Part shown: piece after piece, positions 20,964 through 31,405 of the stretch
Layout of the letters: each line of letters opens with the position of its first letter
Position numbering within the stretch: position 1 is the stretch's first letter
Notes under the pieces: generated by a model
The model's database searches: none
The model's input: the letters and a program-made list of their open reading frames with translations, nothing else
What the model was told of the DNA's origin: nothing
Program-made: the position numbers and the translations under genes
Source: Arsenophonus sp052171895
Lineage (GTDB): Bacteria; Pseudomonadota; Gammaproteobacteria; Enterobacterales; Enterobacteriaceae
Assembly (NCBI GenBank): GCA_052171895.1
Contig: JBQMRN010000001.1
Span: forward strand, 682,001-746,000
DNA length: 64,000 nucleotides
Direction: 5' to 3'

Positions 20964-21162
20964 ATTACTAGACTCATTATGATAAAACATTGCTTTTAAT
21001 AAATTTTAATACATATCTATGCTAGAGTAAAAGAATTAATAATTAGTTGTATTTTTATTTAACTAATACTATCAATATAAACAGTTTACTTGATAGTGAC
21101 AATCATTTATTATATTTAAGCTAATTGTTATAATTTATAGAAAAATAAAAGAGTTATTAGCA
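20964..21162. other. AT-rich upstream region of the dead fnr
   Basis: AT-rich sequence that would have held the fnr promoter. No gene remnant is recognised. Confidence 0.4.
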
Positions 21163-22565
21163 AATTTGGTGTATGGCGGTTAGGAGGTTACGACGTTCCC
21201 ACTCTGATGCTTCGTGAATTTGTTCTCTATCATTAAATTGGACGTTGTTTACCAGAAAGGCTTATAAGCAGGTTATAACCCCATTCGCTGGTTCCAGGTT
21301 TTCTGAGCAAACTGGAGTAAGCTTAAATAGCATTGAAAGGGTTGTTTTTCTCGAACCACAGTTTTTTCGTCGGCTTTTAGACTGAGGTTGGAAAAGTCGA
21401 TTCAATCAGCTTCATGGTTATTACTTATGCCAAGTGCTTTGACTGGAAGTCGTAGAAATGCCAAGCAGTTCTTGTCGATCTTTTCCAGCTTCTTCATTGC
21501 TGCATGATATCGCTGAAAACCTTGCCAGCAAAACATCAAGGGCTTTATTAGTGGCATCAGTGCTTTTTGATAGTATAGACCTCCAGCAGCTCAGCCTTAA
21601 CTTTTTATTGCATGCCTTTTTTGGGAGTAAAGCAATCACATTACTTGTTTTATGTCTCTAATAGTGTTGCTTCTGCGTATGCAGGGAATATCTTTTCTAT
21701 TGGATTCTAAAAATCAAAGGCACATCATCCCCCGTAGCAATATTGGAAGACATGGTTAAGCCATGATGCTCCATAGGCCATTGAGAAATTTGGCCAAGTT
21801 CTCTTCTAACTCTAGATAATTATTTTAAAGCGCAAGTACTTCATTTATGTCCATGCTCAGTGACGCCGACAATGATCACCAGGAAAAAGCGATCATCTTG
21901 CCTGATAGGACTGTATATGGCATCGGCCAAGAAATAAACGTAATACGTATATTTTAAATCCTGCATGGACACCATTGCCTGTGCTATTTAAGGCATTGCT
22001 GTTTCAGTCTGTTGATGGGTACGAGAAGACCATGTGCTTTTTCACAAAGAAAAAGCGCTCCTGAGGTTTGTAAAATCACCGGTGAAGATGCTGGAGGTAG
22101 AAAGCCATGGTAGCAAGCAACCCTTCGACGTTTTTTGCACGCTTCAGATAAGGCATAGCAAGCTATTGAAGGCATATTCCATTGCCGCTGCGATCTCTGA
22201 CCTTATGCATTTTAATCTCAATATAGCCAATAGTAGTCTGTATGCTTCGCTGTGGCAAGTAACCATTATGTATGAGAGCGCATGATGGTGACGCCCGTCG
22301 ATAAGGTAGCGTTTCAGCATCTTGTCGCAGTATGGCTTCGACCTCAGCCTCAACAGCTGTGGTTTATTAGCTGTCTGTATGCCTGGCACCATTATGAATG
22401 AGTTCATACAAGGGATCTCACAGCTAATATCTAGTTTCGTAAGATATCTGTAGGGTAACTTTTTCATGCCGGATCATCTCTTTATTGTTGAAATCATTCA
22501 CTAAATCAATTATAAGGCTACTAAAGTATCTCCGAAACCCCATACTAAAAATAACCATAACTACC
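21163..22565 (-). mobile_element. IS256-family element, degenerate
   Basis: Minus-strand copy with the standard left end (AGTTATTAGCAAATTTGG, 21153-21170) and transposase pieces such as LLPKKACNKKLRLSCWRSIL (about 21560-21625) and CEIPCMNSFIMVPGI (22375-22420). Frameshifts are frequent. It lies between the dead fnr and the dead quinone oxidoreductase. Confidence 0.8.
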
Positions 22566-22588
22566 ATATCGACCCTTTCTCAAAAACA

Positions 22589-23066
22589 ATGATTACTATC
22601 GAAATTATTGAATCTGGCTAGCCGGAAAATATTAATCTAAGCAAATTATCATTGATGAAACAGCCAAAATTACCTTTACTTGTTATAAGGTTGCTGCCGC
22701 TAGTGTCAATCGACCTTATGTTTTTCAGCGTATGGATGTTTATATACCAGCATCAGATGCATCTTCAATACCAGGATTAGAAATTGACGATCGGCTTGTT
22801 AGTGTCGAAGAAGGTTGTCATCATTGAAAAAAGGCGATAAAGTTTTTGCGCTTTATTTACCGCTTGAGGATCTGCTGAATATTGTTATGCTACATGAATC
22901 TATCGATTTATCTGTTGGTGATCTTAGTTATATTGAAAGCGGCATTGCTAAAAACTTTTTTACTGTTTTACCTAATGTTTTCTAAATTGTTCAACTTAAA
23001 AATAAAACTGTTTTCGTGCATGCTGGAACTGCTGATATTGGTAACGTTGCTATTATGTTAGTTGTC
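22589..23066 (+). pseudogene. NAD(P)H:quinone oxidoreductase (zinc-less alcohol dehydrogenase type), truncated
   Basis: Plus-strand frames give MITIEIIESG, YKVAAASVNRPYVFQRMDVY, IPGLEIDDRLVSVEEG, KKGDKVFALYLP, ESGIAKNFFTVLPNVF and KNKTVFVHAGTADIGNVAIM. These follow the N-terminal GroES-like fold and the start of the nucleotide-binding domain of PIG3/Qor-type reductases. There is an early stop and a frameshift, and an IS481 end cuts it after ~160 codons. Such enzymes reduce quinones with NADPH. The exact ortholog cannot be named. Confidence 0.75.
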
Positions 23067-24690
23067 ACTTCCTGGAAGATAGTATGGTTTTTTATAATTC
23101 AGGTTTAACTTTTAACTAATCTTTTATCATAGGCTGCAATGGAGTTTTACTATTCAATACTGATTTGATAATTTAAATTGTATAGCTAAACATATCAATG
23201 CAGAGTAATATTTCAATGTAGAGTAATGTCATCAATGCAGAGTAATATCAAGCTCTTCAGCATCATTAAAATTATGGCTTTGCAGCTATCTTCCTATGTG
23301 TCCATTAAATCGCGCGACCAGACCATTTGTTTTAGGACCAATCGGTGCGGAGCTAAGTTGCTGTTTTATAGTAAACGTAGCATATTACCTGTGAGCGATG
23401 CAGCTACGCTGCTTCGGAGATTGTTAATGAGCTGAGTAGTGTTTTATACTCTGGAGTATGTTAATTTCTAGCTATTTTGGCAAAATTATTGCTTTACTCG
23501 CAGAGAAATTTATAGCCACGTCTGTATTTTAATTATTATAGTTTTAAATAATCTTCTTCAGGCCAAAGCAGATACCTCGGTAAATAAAACGACTTACACC
23601 ATGGAATCTACTCAGGCATCTTTTAAATCATGGAATAACTGTTCACATTTTGAATGTAGACTTTTTTTACCAATGACTCTCTGATTATTCAGCCTTATTA
23701 GCCCCTATCCCTGACTAATTTCATGCTTGCTGGCGAATTTTTATACCATTGAGTAGCTCCATACGAGCAAAGTATGGACTCTTTATTGATGATAGACTCA
23801 AGAAAACGCCTAACACACTTTGCATTAAACTCTTTAAAGACTCCCATCGCTTAGATGACCTCTGTTGATCTTTGCTGATTAAGAGCGCAATTCGTTCTTT
23901 CCTTTTATCTTCCCTCCCCCTCTCAATCTCTCATGTTTTTTGGCTTTCCTATGTGGGATATAAGCTTTCTTTATAAAGGATTCATGGGAAATCTTTCGTA
24001 GACTCCAATAATAACTACTTACTTCATTTATGTTTGTTGTCACCGATAAAGCAAGGAAGCAGTAACGCCATCTAAACGCTGTTTTCAAATCAATGCCTGT
24101 TTGTTTTGCTTACTTCCGTAAAATCAAGCTATTCAAGATCTATCACAGATAACTAAACCATTTATCCTTGTGATATAGTTTTGGTAGAGGACTTCCAATA
24201 AGATTGTTAAATATTTTTCTGCAATCTGGGATTTTGCAATGATATTATCATGTAGTAGTAACACTAAACCCTAATGAATCTCTTCAGGGGATAGCATGTT
24301 CACTGTAATAATATTGGTAGAATAAAATATAATAACTTTCTTTAATATATGAATCAAGATTATCTAATAGATTATCTCTGAACTAACTAATGAGATGGAG
24401 CTTTATCTCTATGTTGGCAGGGAGTGAAAAAAGTCTCTTTGATCTGTATGACTGTTTGCTTTTTTATGAGAACCTCTGTAGCAAAAATCCTTTAAACAGT
24501 ATAAGAGATTTCCACTAATAACATTTGCAACGTAGATAAGCATCAACATGATCTCGTTTTTACCATTTAACAACGCTAAGTTCGGATATGCGATAAAGCT
24601 TAGCCAAAATAGACGCAGGCTCTTTGCTTGCCTGAAGAGTAGCTCTAATTTTAGATGTTGTTCTAGTTATCTGACTATGGAACTTTGCCA
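23067..24690 (-). mobile_element. IS481 element, degenerate, interrupted by IS1595
   Basis: The IS481 right end and C-terminal region lie at 23067-23400, and the N-terminal region at 24537-24690 (TTAGATGTTGTTCTAGTTATC and neighbours). A short IS91-like piece sits near 23430-23465. The inner IS1595 occupies the usual IS481 target. The left end of IS481 is missing beside the ahpC promoter. Confidence 0.65.
23462..24536 (-). mobile_element. IS1595-type insertion sequence, degenerate
   Basis: A nearly full-length minus-strand copy. Transposase pieces include KTAFRWRYCFLALSVTTNI (about 24030-24085), SFIKKAYIPHRKAKK-like sequence and LEPIIDKESILCSYGA-like remains. The 69-codon open frame at 23879-24088 is part of this broken gene. 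Confidence 0.75.
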
Positions 24691-24816
24691 GTAATTAGTA
24701 ATTCGTGCTGTTGCTGTTTATTATTTTTTTGATTGATATCTTAAAGTTAATCTGGCACATTATTTCTTAAATCAAAATTGATTTATTCAATGGTTTTTAT
24801 CTTATATTTATTTATA

Positions 24817-24853
24817 ATAGTTAATACCTATTGGTTTAATAGTATTAAAGAAT
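24817..24853 (+). promoter_or_regulatory. OxyR-type operator upstream of ahpC
   Basis: The sequence has ATAG, 7 bases, CTAT, 7 bases, ATAG at exactly the 11-bp spacing of the OxyR tetranucleotide consensus (ATAG-N7-CTAT-N7-ATAG-N7-CTAT). Only the fourth block differs (GAAT). It lies about 75-110 bp upstream of the ahpC start, the normal place for OxyR activation. Whether oxyR itself survives is not visible here. Confidence 0.65.
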
Positions 24854-24925
24854 TAGACCTAATATTTTTATTTTTATATATTAAATACCTATCAAATAAC
24901 CTATCAAATAGAAGGGAGCAGTAAA

Positions 24926-25513
24926 ATGTCTTTGGTTAATACAGAAATTAAACCTTTTCAAAATACCGCCTTTAAAGATGGAAAATTTATCGATATATCT
25001 GAAAAAGATATTAAAGGTAAATGGAGTATTTTTTTCTTTTATCCTGCTGATTTTACCTTTGTTTGTCCAACTGAATTAGCTGATTTAGCTGATCACTATG
25101 AAGAATTCCAGAAACTTGGCGTAGAAATTTATTCTGTTTCAACGGATACCCATTTCAGTCATAAAGAGTGGCATAGTCACTCAGATACGATTAGTAAAAT
25201 TAAATATACCATGATCGGTGATCCAAGTTGGATATTAACGCGTAATTTTGAAGTAATGCGCAAGTATCAAGAAAATGATAAGCAAAAAGAATTAGGATTG
25301 GCAGATCGTGGTACGTTTATTATTGATCCAAATGGTGTTATCCACGCAGTTGAAATTACTATGGAAGGTATTGGACGTGATGCATCCGATTTATTACGTA
25401 AAATTAAAGCTGCGCAATATGTTGCAAGTCACCCAGGGGAAGTCTGTCCAGCCAAATGGAAAGAAGGGGATGCAACATTATCACCTTCACTTGATTTGGT
25501 AGGAAAAATTTAA
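24926..25513 (+). CDS. ahpC: Alkyl hydroperoxide reductase subunit C (2-Cys peroxiredoxin)
   Basis: A 195-residue cytosolic peroxiredoxin that reduces H2O2 and organic peroxides. The peroxidatic Cys47 lies in FTFVCPTE and the resolving Cys174 in GEVCPAKW, with a full C-terminal tail ending in DLVGKI. It is 8 residues longer than E. coli AhpC (187) because of an extra segment around residues 113-120 (KYQENDKQK in place of a short loop after MR). AAGGGAG is the ribosome binding site. An OxyR-like operator lies upstream. The dedicated reductase gene ahpF directly downstream is a pseudogene, so electrons would have to come from elsewhere. Confidence 0.96.
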   Translation: MSLVNTEIKPFQNTAFKDGKFIDISEKDIKGKWSIFFFYPADFTFVCPTELADLADHYEEFQKLGVEIYSVSTDTHFSHKEWHSHSDTISKIKYTMIGDPSWILTRNFEVMRKYQENDKQKELGLADRGTFIIDPNGVIHAVEITMEGIGRDASDLLRKIKAAQYVASHPGEVCPAKWKEGDATLSPSLDLVGKI

Positions 25514-25544
25514 TTAAAAACATTATGAGTGATTTTACTGTATT

Positions 25545-25561
25545 CTGGTGAATAGCACCAG
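25545..25561 (+). terminator. Hairpin between ahpC and ahpF
   Basis: CTGGTG and CACCAG form a 6-bp stem with an AATAG loop, followed by TTTT. It sits 31 bp after the ahpC stop and may act as a terminator or mRNA stabiliser that raises AhpC over AhpF. Confidence 0.5.
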
Positions 25562-25580
25562 TTTTCGGGGATAGAGAGCA

Positions 25581-27013
25581 ATGCTTGATAGAAATATGAA
25601 ATCTCAACTTAAAGTACTTTTAGAAAAAAGTACTCAAGCAGGTGCAGGTTGCGTTGACAGCAACATTAGATAAAAGTAAAAATTTTCTTTCGAGATAAAT
25701 CTATTATTACAGGATAAAAAGATTTTTTAAATAAAATAACTTTTATTAAAGATTAAAACTTAACGGTACGTAAACATTTATTTTAATTACTAATCCGGAT
25801 GGATAAAGATAGTAGATTGCGCAAAGTTTGTTGTTAGGCCATGAATTTAGCTCATTAGTTTTAGTATTATTGCAAGTTGCCGCTCATTCTGCGAAAAAAG
25901 CGGTAAGGAATCATTAGACCCCAGATCTGTCAATTATATAAAGATTTTTATCTTGAAAACTATTATTCATTTTTATATTATAAATAATTGAATATTATTC
26001 TAGCTTTAAATTTTATGGCAGTTTTGAATCCTAATAGTACGTGTATTACCATAGATGATACTATTTTCAATTTGAAGTTCAGGAATGGAATATTATGGTT
26101 GTGTGTGCTGCCTGCCATATTTCTTAATGGCAAAGAATTTTGGCAGAAGAGGAGAGGGGAAACTACTTCCCAAGATGAATTTAACTGATGATAATGTAAC
26201 TTAAATTCATCTTTTTTCTGAAAATGGTATTAAAAAACTAAATCAGTAACTCCCTTATGATGTCTTTGTTGTTGATAACTGGGGCCAGAGGCTATGGCTG
26301 GTGCTTTAGCTGGTATTTATGCAGTTTATAAAGGTAATCAGTACCGGTATTATTAGAAAATATTTTAGTAGTCATGTCTTATATGCCATTGATATTGAAA
26401 ATAATATTTCTCTGTCAAAATAAAATGGCCAAAAGTTGGCTGTTGCACTCACTACGTGAATATGTCAATGATTACGATATTATCGACTCATAAATAGTGG
26501 GTCATTCCTACCGTGCGCGGTGTATGTACGGCTGCTCAGTTTCATAAAATTAAAACAGTATCCCGTGTTCTACTTTGTGATTCTTTAGGATTATTATTGC
26601 GACGTAGCTAAATGGCGTGACATGAATATGCCAGGAAAAAAAAGAATATAGTACTAAAGGTGTAACTTTTTGCCCCTCCATTACGTATTGCGAGGGGCCA
26701 TTATTTAATGGGAAAACTAGTCGCTGTGATTGGGAGGTGGTAATTCTAGCGTTGAAACTAAGATTGATCTTGCCCGAGTGTTGTCGAGCATGCTACTTTA
26801 TTAGAACTTGTTCCAGAAATGAGATAACAGATACAGTATTGCAACAGAAACTAGCGACTTTAAGTAAAGTGGGGATATTACTTTGTAGGACAAAACCATG
26901 GAAGTTAAAGAGGAGATATCTAAAGATATGATCAGCTTGTAATATAAAAATAGATTAGGATGGTTCAATACATAATTTATGTCTTGCTGGTTTTTATCCA
27001 AATTGGTTTGCAA
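25581..27013 (+). pseudogene. ahpF: Alkyl hydroperoxide reductase subunit F, 5' part, decayed
   Basis: Starts with MLDRNMKSQLKVLLEKST, as in AhpF. Further pieces in several frames: LNFMAVLNPNSTCITIDD and CVLPAIFLNGKEF (N-terminal thioredoxin-like domain), WRDMNMPGKKEYSTKGVTFC, EGPLFNGK, and VLQQKLATLSKV. The domain order (thioredoxin-like pair, FAD, NADPH) follows AhpF, but the CxxC motifs are not intact and many stops occur. IS481 breaks the gene at about 27014. AhpF is the flavoprotein that normally passes NADH electrons to AhpC. Confidence 0.9.
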
Positions 27014-29150
27014 TATAATTGTTTAGTGCAGGGTCATTATATAAACCCTTCATCATACACAACCATATTCATTGCAATATGGTTACCGATGGGATATAGT
27101 TGACAGCAAAAATATCATGATGAACCTCCATCGTCAGGCAACTATAATATCTAAAAATCAGAGCCGCTCTTCAGGTAAGTAGCGCGGTCTGTGTTTACTT
27201 TACCTAAACGTTATTATGGCATATCCGAATTTATCGTTGCTAAAGGATAAAAAAGAGATATGATGTTTATATTGAAAAAGGTTGTTGCTTTGCTTGCAGA
27301 GCAATTTTTAGCCAGATCTATATTTCAATTATTTCAATTTCAAACAATCTTCTCTAGGCCTGATAATTCGGTAAATAAAAGACCCTACACCATGGAAATA
27401 TCTATTCAGCTATCCTTTTAATCTGTTGATATATATAACTGTTTACAGTTTAAATCTGGAATTCTTTACCCATAAATCTCTGATTATTTAACCTTATTAG
27501 GCGATGGTGACTAATTTCATGCTCATTGGCAAAGATTTCGTACCATTTGGCTCCATCTGAGCATAGGATGAACCATTTATCGATGATCAGGTTAAGAAAA
27601 CGCTTAATACACTCTGCAGTAAACTCTTTAAGAATTTCATCGCTCAGATGACTCTGTCGATTTCTGGTGATGAAGACAGCGATTCGTTCTTTCCTTTTTC
27701 TCTTGTGTTCTCTTGCGTTTTCTGGCTTTTCTCTGTGTGGGATATAAACGCTTTCTTTTAAAGGATTCAGGAAAAATATTTCCTCGATTTCAACAATATA
27801 CCATTTAGTACATTATATATTGGCCGTAGTATCACCGCTGAAGCAATGAAGCAGTAAGGGTATCAAATGCTGTTTTCAAATAAATGCCTGTTTGTTTCGC
27901 TGACTCCAGTAAAGTCAAGCTATTCAACATACATCGCAGATAACTAAACCATTTATCCTTATGATATAGTTTCGCAAGAGAACTTTTAGTAAGATTATAT
28001 TAAATGTTTCCTACAATTGGAAATTGTGCAATGATATCGCTGTAACCATAATGAATATCCATACCGGATAACATGTTCATTATGATAATATGGCCTGGAT
28101 AAAGTGGAATGAATTGCTTCAATAGATGAATTGACATCATCCGAGAGATTGTCGTCGAGCCAATTAATGAGATGCAGATTTATGTTAGCAGGGAGTGAGG
28201 AAAGAGTCTCCCTTAATCTGTATGACTATTTTTTCATGGGAACCTATGTAGGAAAAATCCTTCATACAGTATAAGGAATTTCTACCAACAATCTTTGCTA
28301 AGATTGTTTGATGAGATCACCGCCATATTCCACCAATTGTTTGCCGACGATCCTGTATTACCAGCTTAGGAAGCCCTAGTTCGGTTTTCTGCAAAAAATT
28401 TTCTCTCTATCGACGATTTCCTAGCAGTCGTCAGCGAATTCTTGAACCCTATTCTACTTCTTTCAATCTTGGCCTGGATAGCTGTTTATGGCAGATCAGG
28501 AGGGGGGAAAAATTTACGTTAAATGAGACAGGAAAGCACTGAAGCCTAAGCATAAAGGGTTTAAAAGCTACGAGCCTGCTTATCTGGATCTAAATGTGAA
28601 ATATTTCTTAAAAATGCCAAACGAAACTTCATGACGTTATCTTTTCGTAGGTATAAATCACGTAACTCTATAGGTTTTTATCCGTTTTTAGAAGGCAAAG
28701 ACAGCAAGGATAATGCTAGACGCTTTTTACACGATTTTAACCGAGCATGTCCTGTCCCAGGACTATCCATCTGGTACTTACAAACAATGGCAAAAACTTT
28801 ACAGACCGCCTTTTTTTCTGCGAAAACCTTTAAGCACCGGAAAATAGGAATTTGCTCGTTTGTATACAGAGAGCTTGGTATAAAATACCAACTTAGTCTG
28901 CTGAGAGTATACTCAAACGAATGAATATGCTCGCGAAATTTAATGAGCAGATAGAAGATGCCTGCAAAGTCATTATTCCAATTTTTCTGAATAGCTTGAG
29001 ATCACTCTGTATCTATATGTTTGACTATACAATCAGGAATTACCCCTCCCATCAGTATTAGGTAGTAAAACTCCATTACAATCTATGAAAGATTAGTTCA
29101 AAGTTAAACCTGAATTATTTAAAAACCATACTATCTTCTCCAGGATGTGA
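27014..29150 (+). mobile_element. IS481 element inserted in ahpF, itself carrying IS1595
   Basis: The IS481 left part (27030-27265) and the rest (28310-29150) lie on the plus strand. The second part contains a 97-codon open stretch with FRRYKSRNSIGFYPFLEG and WYLQTMAKTLQTAFFSAKTF, which is part of the DDE transposase. The insertion splits ahpF exactly between its FAD- and NADPH-domain homology blocks. Many stops make it inactive. Confidence 0.75.
27270..28308 (-). mobile_element. IS1595-type insertion sequence inside IS481, opposite orientation
   Basis: A full-length degenerate copy with the transposase on the minus strand, while its IS481 host runs plus. It occupies the same TTGATGAT target as copies at 2.85, 7.34, 16.26 and 24.54 kb. 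Remains include the block with NHQNRQSHLSDEIL (around 27650). Confidence 0.75.
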
Positions 29151-29151
29151 C

Positions 29152-29362
29152 CACCCAATCAATATCAATTGGTTAGATGGCGTAATAGCACGTAATGCAA
29201 TCGGCGGAATAATCTAGTTTGATGAAAGAGCTGAAAGCAATATAAGCAGTATTCTTTTCTGCCGGCGATTGTACAACTACTACCTTACAAACAGATCATC
29301 ATTGCCGGAAAAGAAGGGGCAATGGCGCCACACTTAGCGCTAGTTACTAGCTGATGAATTAA
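29152..29362 (+). pseudogene. ahpF: ahpF, 3' remnant
   Basis: Pieces NWLDGVIARNAIGGII, FDERAESNISSIFFSAGDCTTTT and a final LQTDHH-CRKRRGNGA block match the AhpF C-terminus (NTNWLEGA..., GVFAAGDCTTVP, KQIIIATGEG). This is the continuation of the gene broken at 27014. The FAAGDCTT motif of the FAD site is altered. Confidence 0.85.
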
Positions 29363-29724
29363 TGCAATGGAATAAAAAGATTTATTTATATAAATAAATA
29401 TCGATAAGATATAAGGATTTTCCACCTTGATGAGGGGGAATTACATACTTTAGTATGTATTTATCTTTAATAGCATTATCACCAGCCAGGAGGAATAATT
29501 TTTAAACCTCTTATTACAATGGTCTCTTACATAAATAATTATATCATTAAATAAAATAACTGTACAGTTAGCAGTTGTATTTTCCCTAATTTCGAGTAAA
29601 TGTTTTCATTTCTGAAAGTTATTAGATAGTAAAAGTGGAATCAATTCAATTGGATTTTTCCATTAAAGCGTAGGCATACTGTTTAAGGTATTATTGGTGA
29701 ATCATTTTCTTGTACTAAAAATGT
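29363..29724. other. Spacer with no recognisable gene
   Basis: AT-rich region after ahpF. A small palindrome TACATA...TATGTA (about 29453-29470) and a 12-bp palindrome AACTGTACAGTT (29558-29569) are present. No coding remnant is recognised. Confidence 0.4.
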
Positions 29725-31150
29725 CTTAGTAAGTTATTAGTAAATCTGTTGTATGGCGGTTAGGCTAGCTTCCACTATGATGCTTCGTGAATCTGTTCTT
29801 CATCCTTAAATTTAACCCTGTTTACCAGCATGGCGGGTTGCATGTTAATCCTCCTTTATCCGCTTTTAGTTTTTCTGAGAAAACTGTAGAAGCTTAAATA
29901 GCATTTGAAGGGGTTATTTTTCTCGAACTATAGTTCTTCCTACGTCGGCTTAGTAGCCTCATTATCGCAAAATCTTATCCGAATCGGATTCGTTGTTCTT
30001 ATTGGACAGCCACTGCTCTCAGGGGAAGTTGTAGAATCCAAGTAGTTCTTGCCGATCTTTCTCCAGCTTCTTGATCGCTTCAGGATACTTTGCTGAAAAC
30101 CTTAGTAAAAAATATCAATGGCTTTATTAACGGCATCATGGCTCTTTGATGATCAGACCTTTCATAACTCATCCTTAACTTTCTGTTGCATGCCTTTTTA
30201 GAGTCAAGCAAGCACATTACCTGTTTTTTGTGCCCAACAAGAGCGTTGGTGCTGTGTATATTGGAATATCTTTGCCATTGCATTCCAACAAAAAAAATCA
30301 ATGGTACCGTGTCCATCGTAGTAAGCCTGGGAGATACGGTTAAGCCACTCAATCGTAGGGCATTAATAAATTCGGTCAAGTTAGCTTCTAATTTTCGATA
30401 GTATCTTCACACGCAACGAGCTCCTTACCTCCATCGCTCAGCAACGCCGATAAATAACCAGCAGGCAAAGGCGATCATCTTTCCTGACAGGAGTGTATAT
30501 GCCGTCGGCTAAGAAATAAACATAGCGCGCGTATCGCTTAAATCCCAGTAGGCACCATTGCTTATGTTCTTCAAGCCATTGCTGTTTCAATATGCTGATA
30601 CTACTGACAAAGAGACCATCTGTTTTTTCATCAATAAGCGGCCTGGTGGCTGGATGGCTTTATAAAATCACCGGTGGAAATGCCTTGTAGGTACAAATCC
30701 ATGGTAGCCACTGTTTGACGTTTTTAGACGCTTCAAGATAATTCAGTAGCAATGAGCTGTTTAACCATATTCCATTGCCGTTGATACCACCTGAGCTTAG
30801 GTACTTTAATCTCAACATTGCTAATACCAGTCTGTATAGTTTTCTTTTGCAAATAGCTATTACGGACCGACGGCGGCATAACGCCAGCGTCTGTCGAGAA
30901 GGAGGCGTTGAGGATGTTGTCGCGCAGCATGGCTTCAAGCTTTTAGGCTTAACGGCGGTTGCTATTAGCTTTTCTTGGCACCATTAGATGAGCTCATGCA
31001 AGGGGATCTCAGAGGTAATATCTAGTTTATGGGATATCTCTAGGATAGATTTTCATAGCATATCATCTCTATGATATTGAAATAAATTATGAAATCAATT
31101 ACCAGGATACGCCACTATCTTCGAAACCCCAATACAGCAGAAATGAACAT
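29725..31150 (-). mobile_element. IS256-family element, degenerate
   Basis: Minus-strand copy from AGTTATTAGTAAATCTG to AGAAATGAACATAATTC. Transposase pieces include SKKACNRKLRMSYERSD (about 30160-30205), LVGHKKQVMCLLD and an N-terminal SDGINGNGIWLNSSLL-like block (about 30750-30800). Frames are broken repeatedly. Confidence 0.8.
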
Positions 31151-31405
31151 AATTCAATATTCCTAACAGAGAAATAACTGTTTACTATATTGTGATTTTA
31201 ATAGCGAGTTACATTAGTCAGTTTGAAAGGTAAATTGCTTTTATTTATTAAAGTTAGCGGTTAGTAAAAAATTTATTCCTCGTTGAGGTGAGCTAACTAA
31301 TAACCATCAAGAATGTAACCTGATTCTATCAATGAACTAATAGAATTGAGGGATTAAACTATTGATTAGCTTTAAATTATTTTATTATTATCAGTATATT
31401 AGAAA
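31151..31405. other. Spacer downstream of tpiA
   Basis: AT-rich DNA between IS256 and the tpiA stop. No gene or strong hairpin is recognised. Confidence 0.4.

Noticed and set aside
22144..22467. 107-codon open frame
   Set aside because: It lies wholly inside an IS256 copy and matches the N-terminal transposase region.
29558..29569. 12-bp palindrome AACTGTACAGTT as a LexA site
   Set aside because: The LexA consensus needs eight bases between CTGT and ACAG; here they touch, and no damage-response gene follows.
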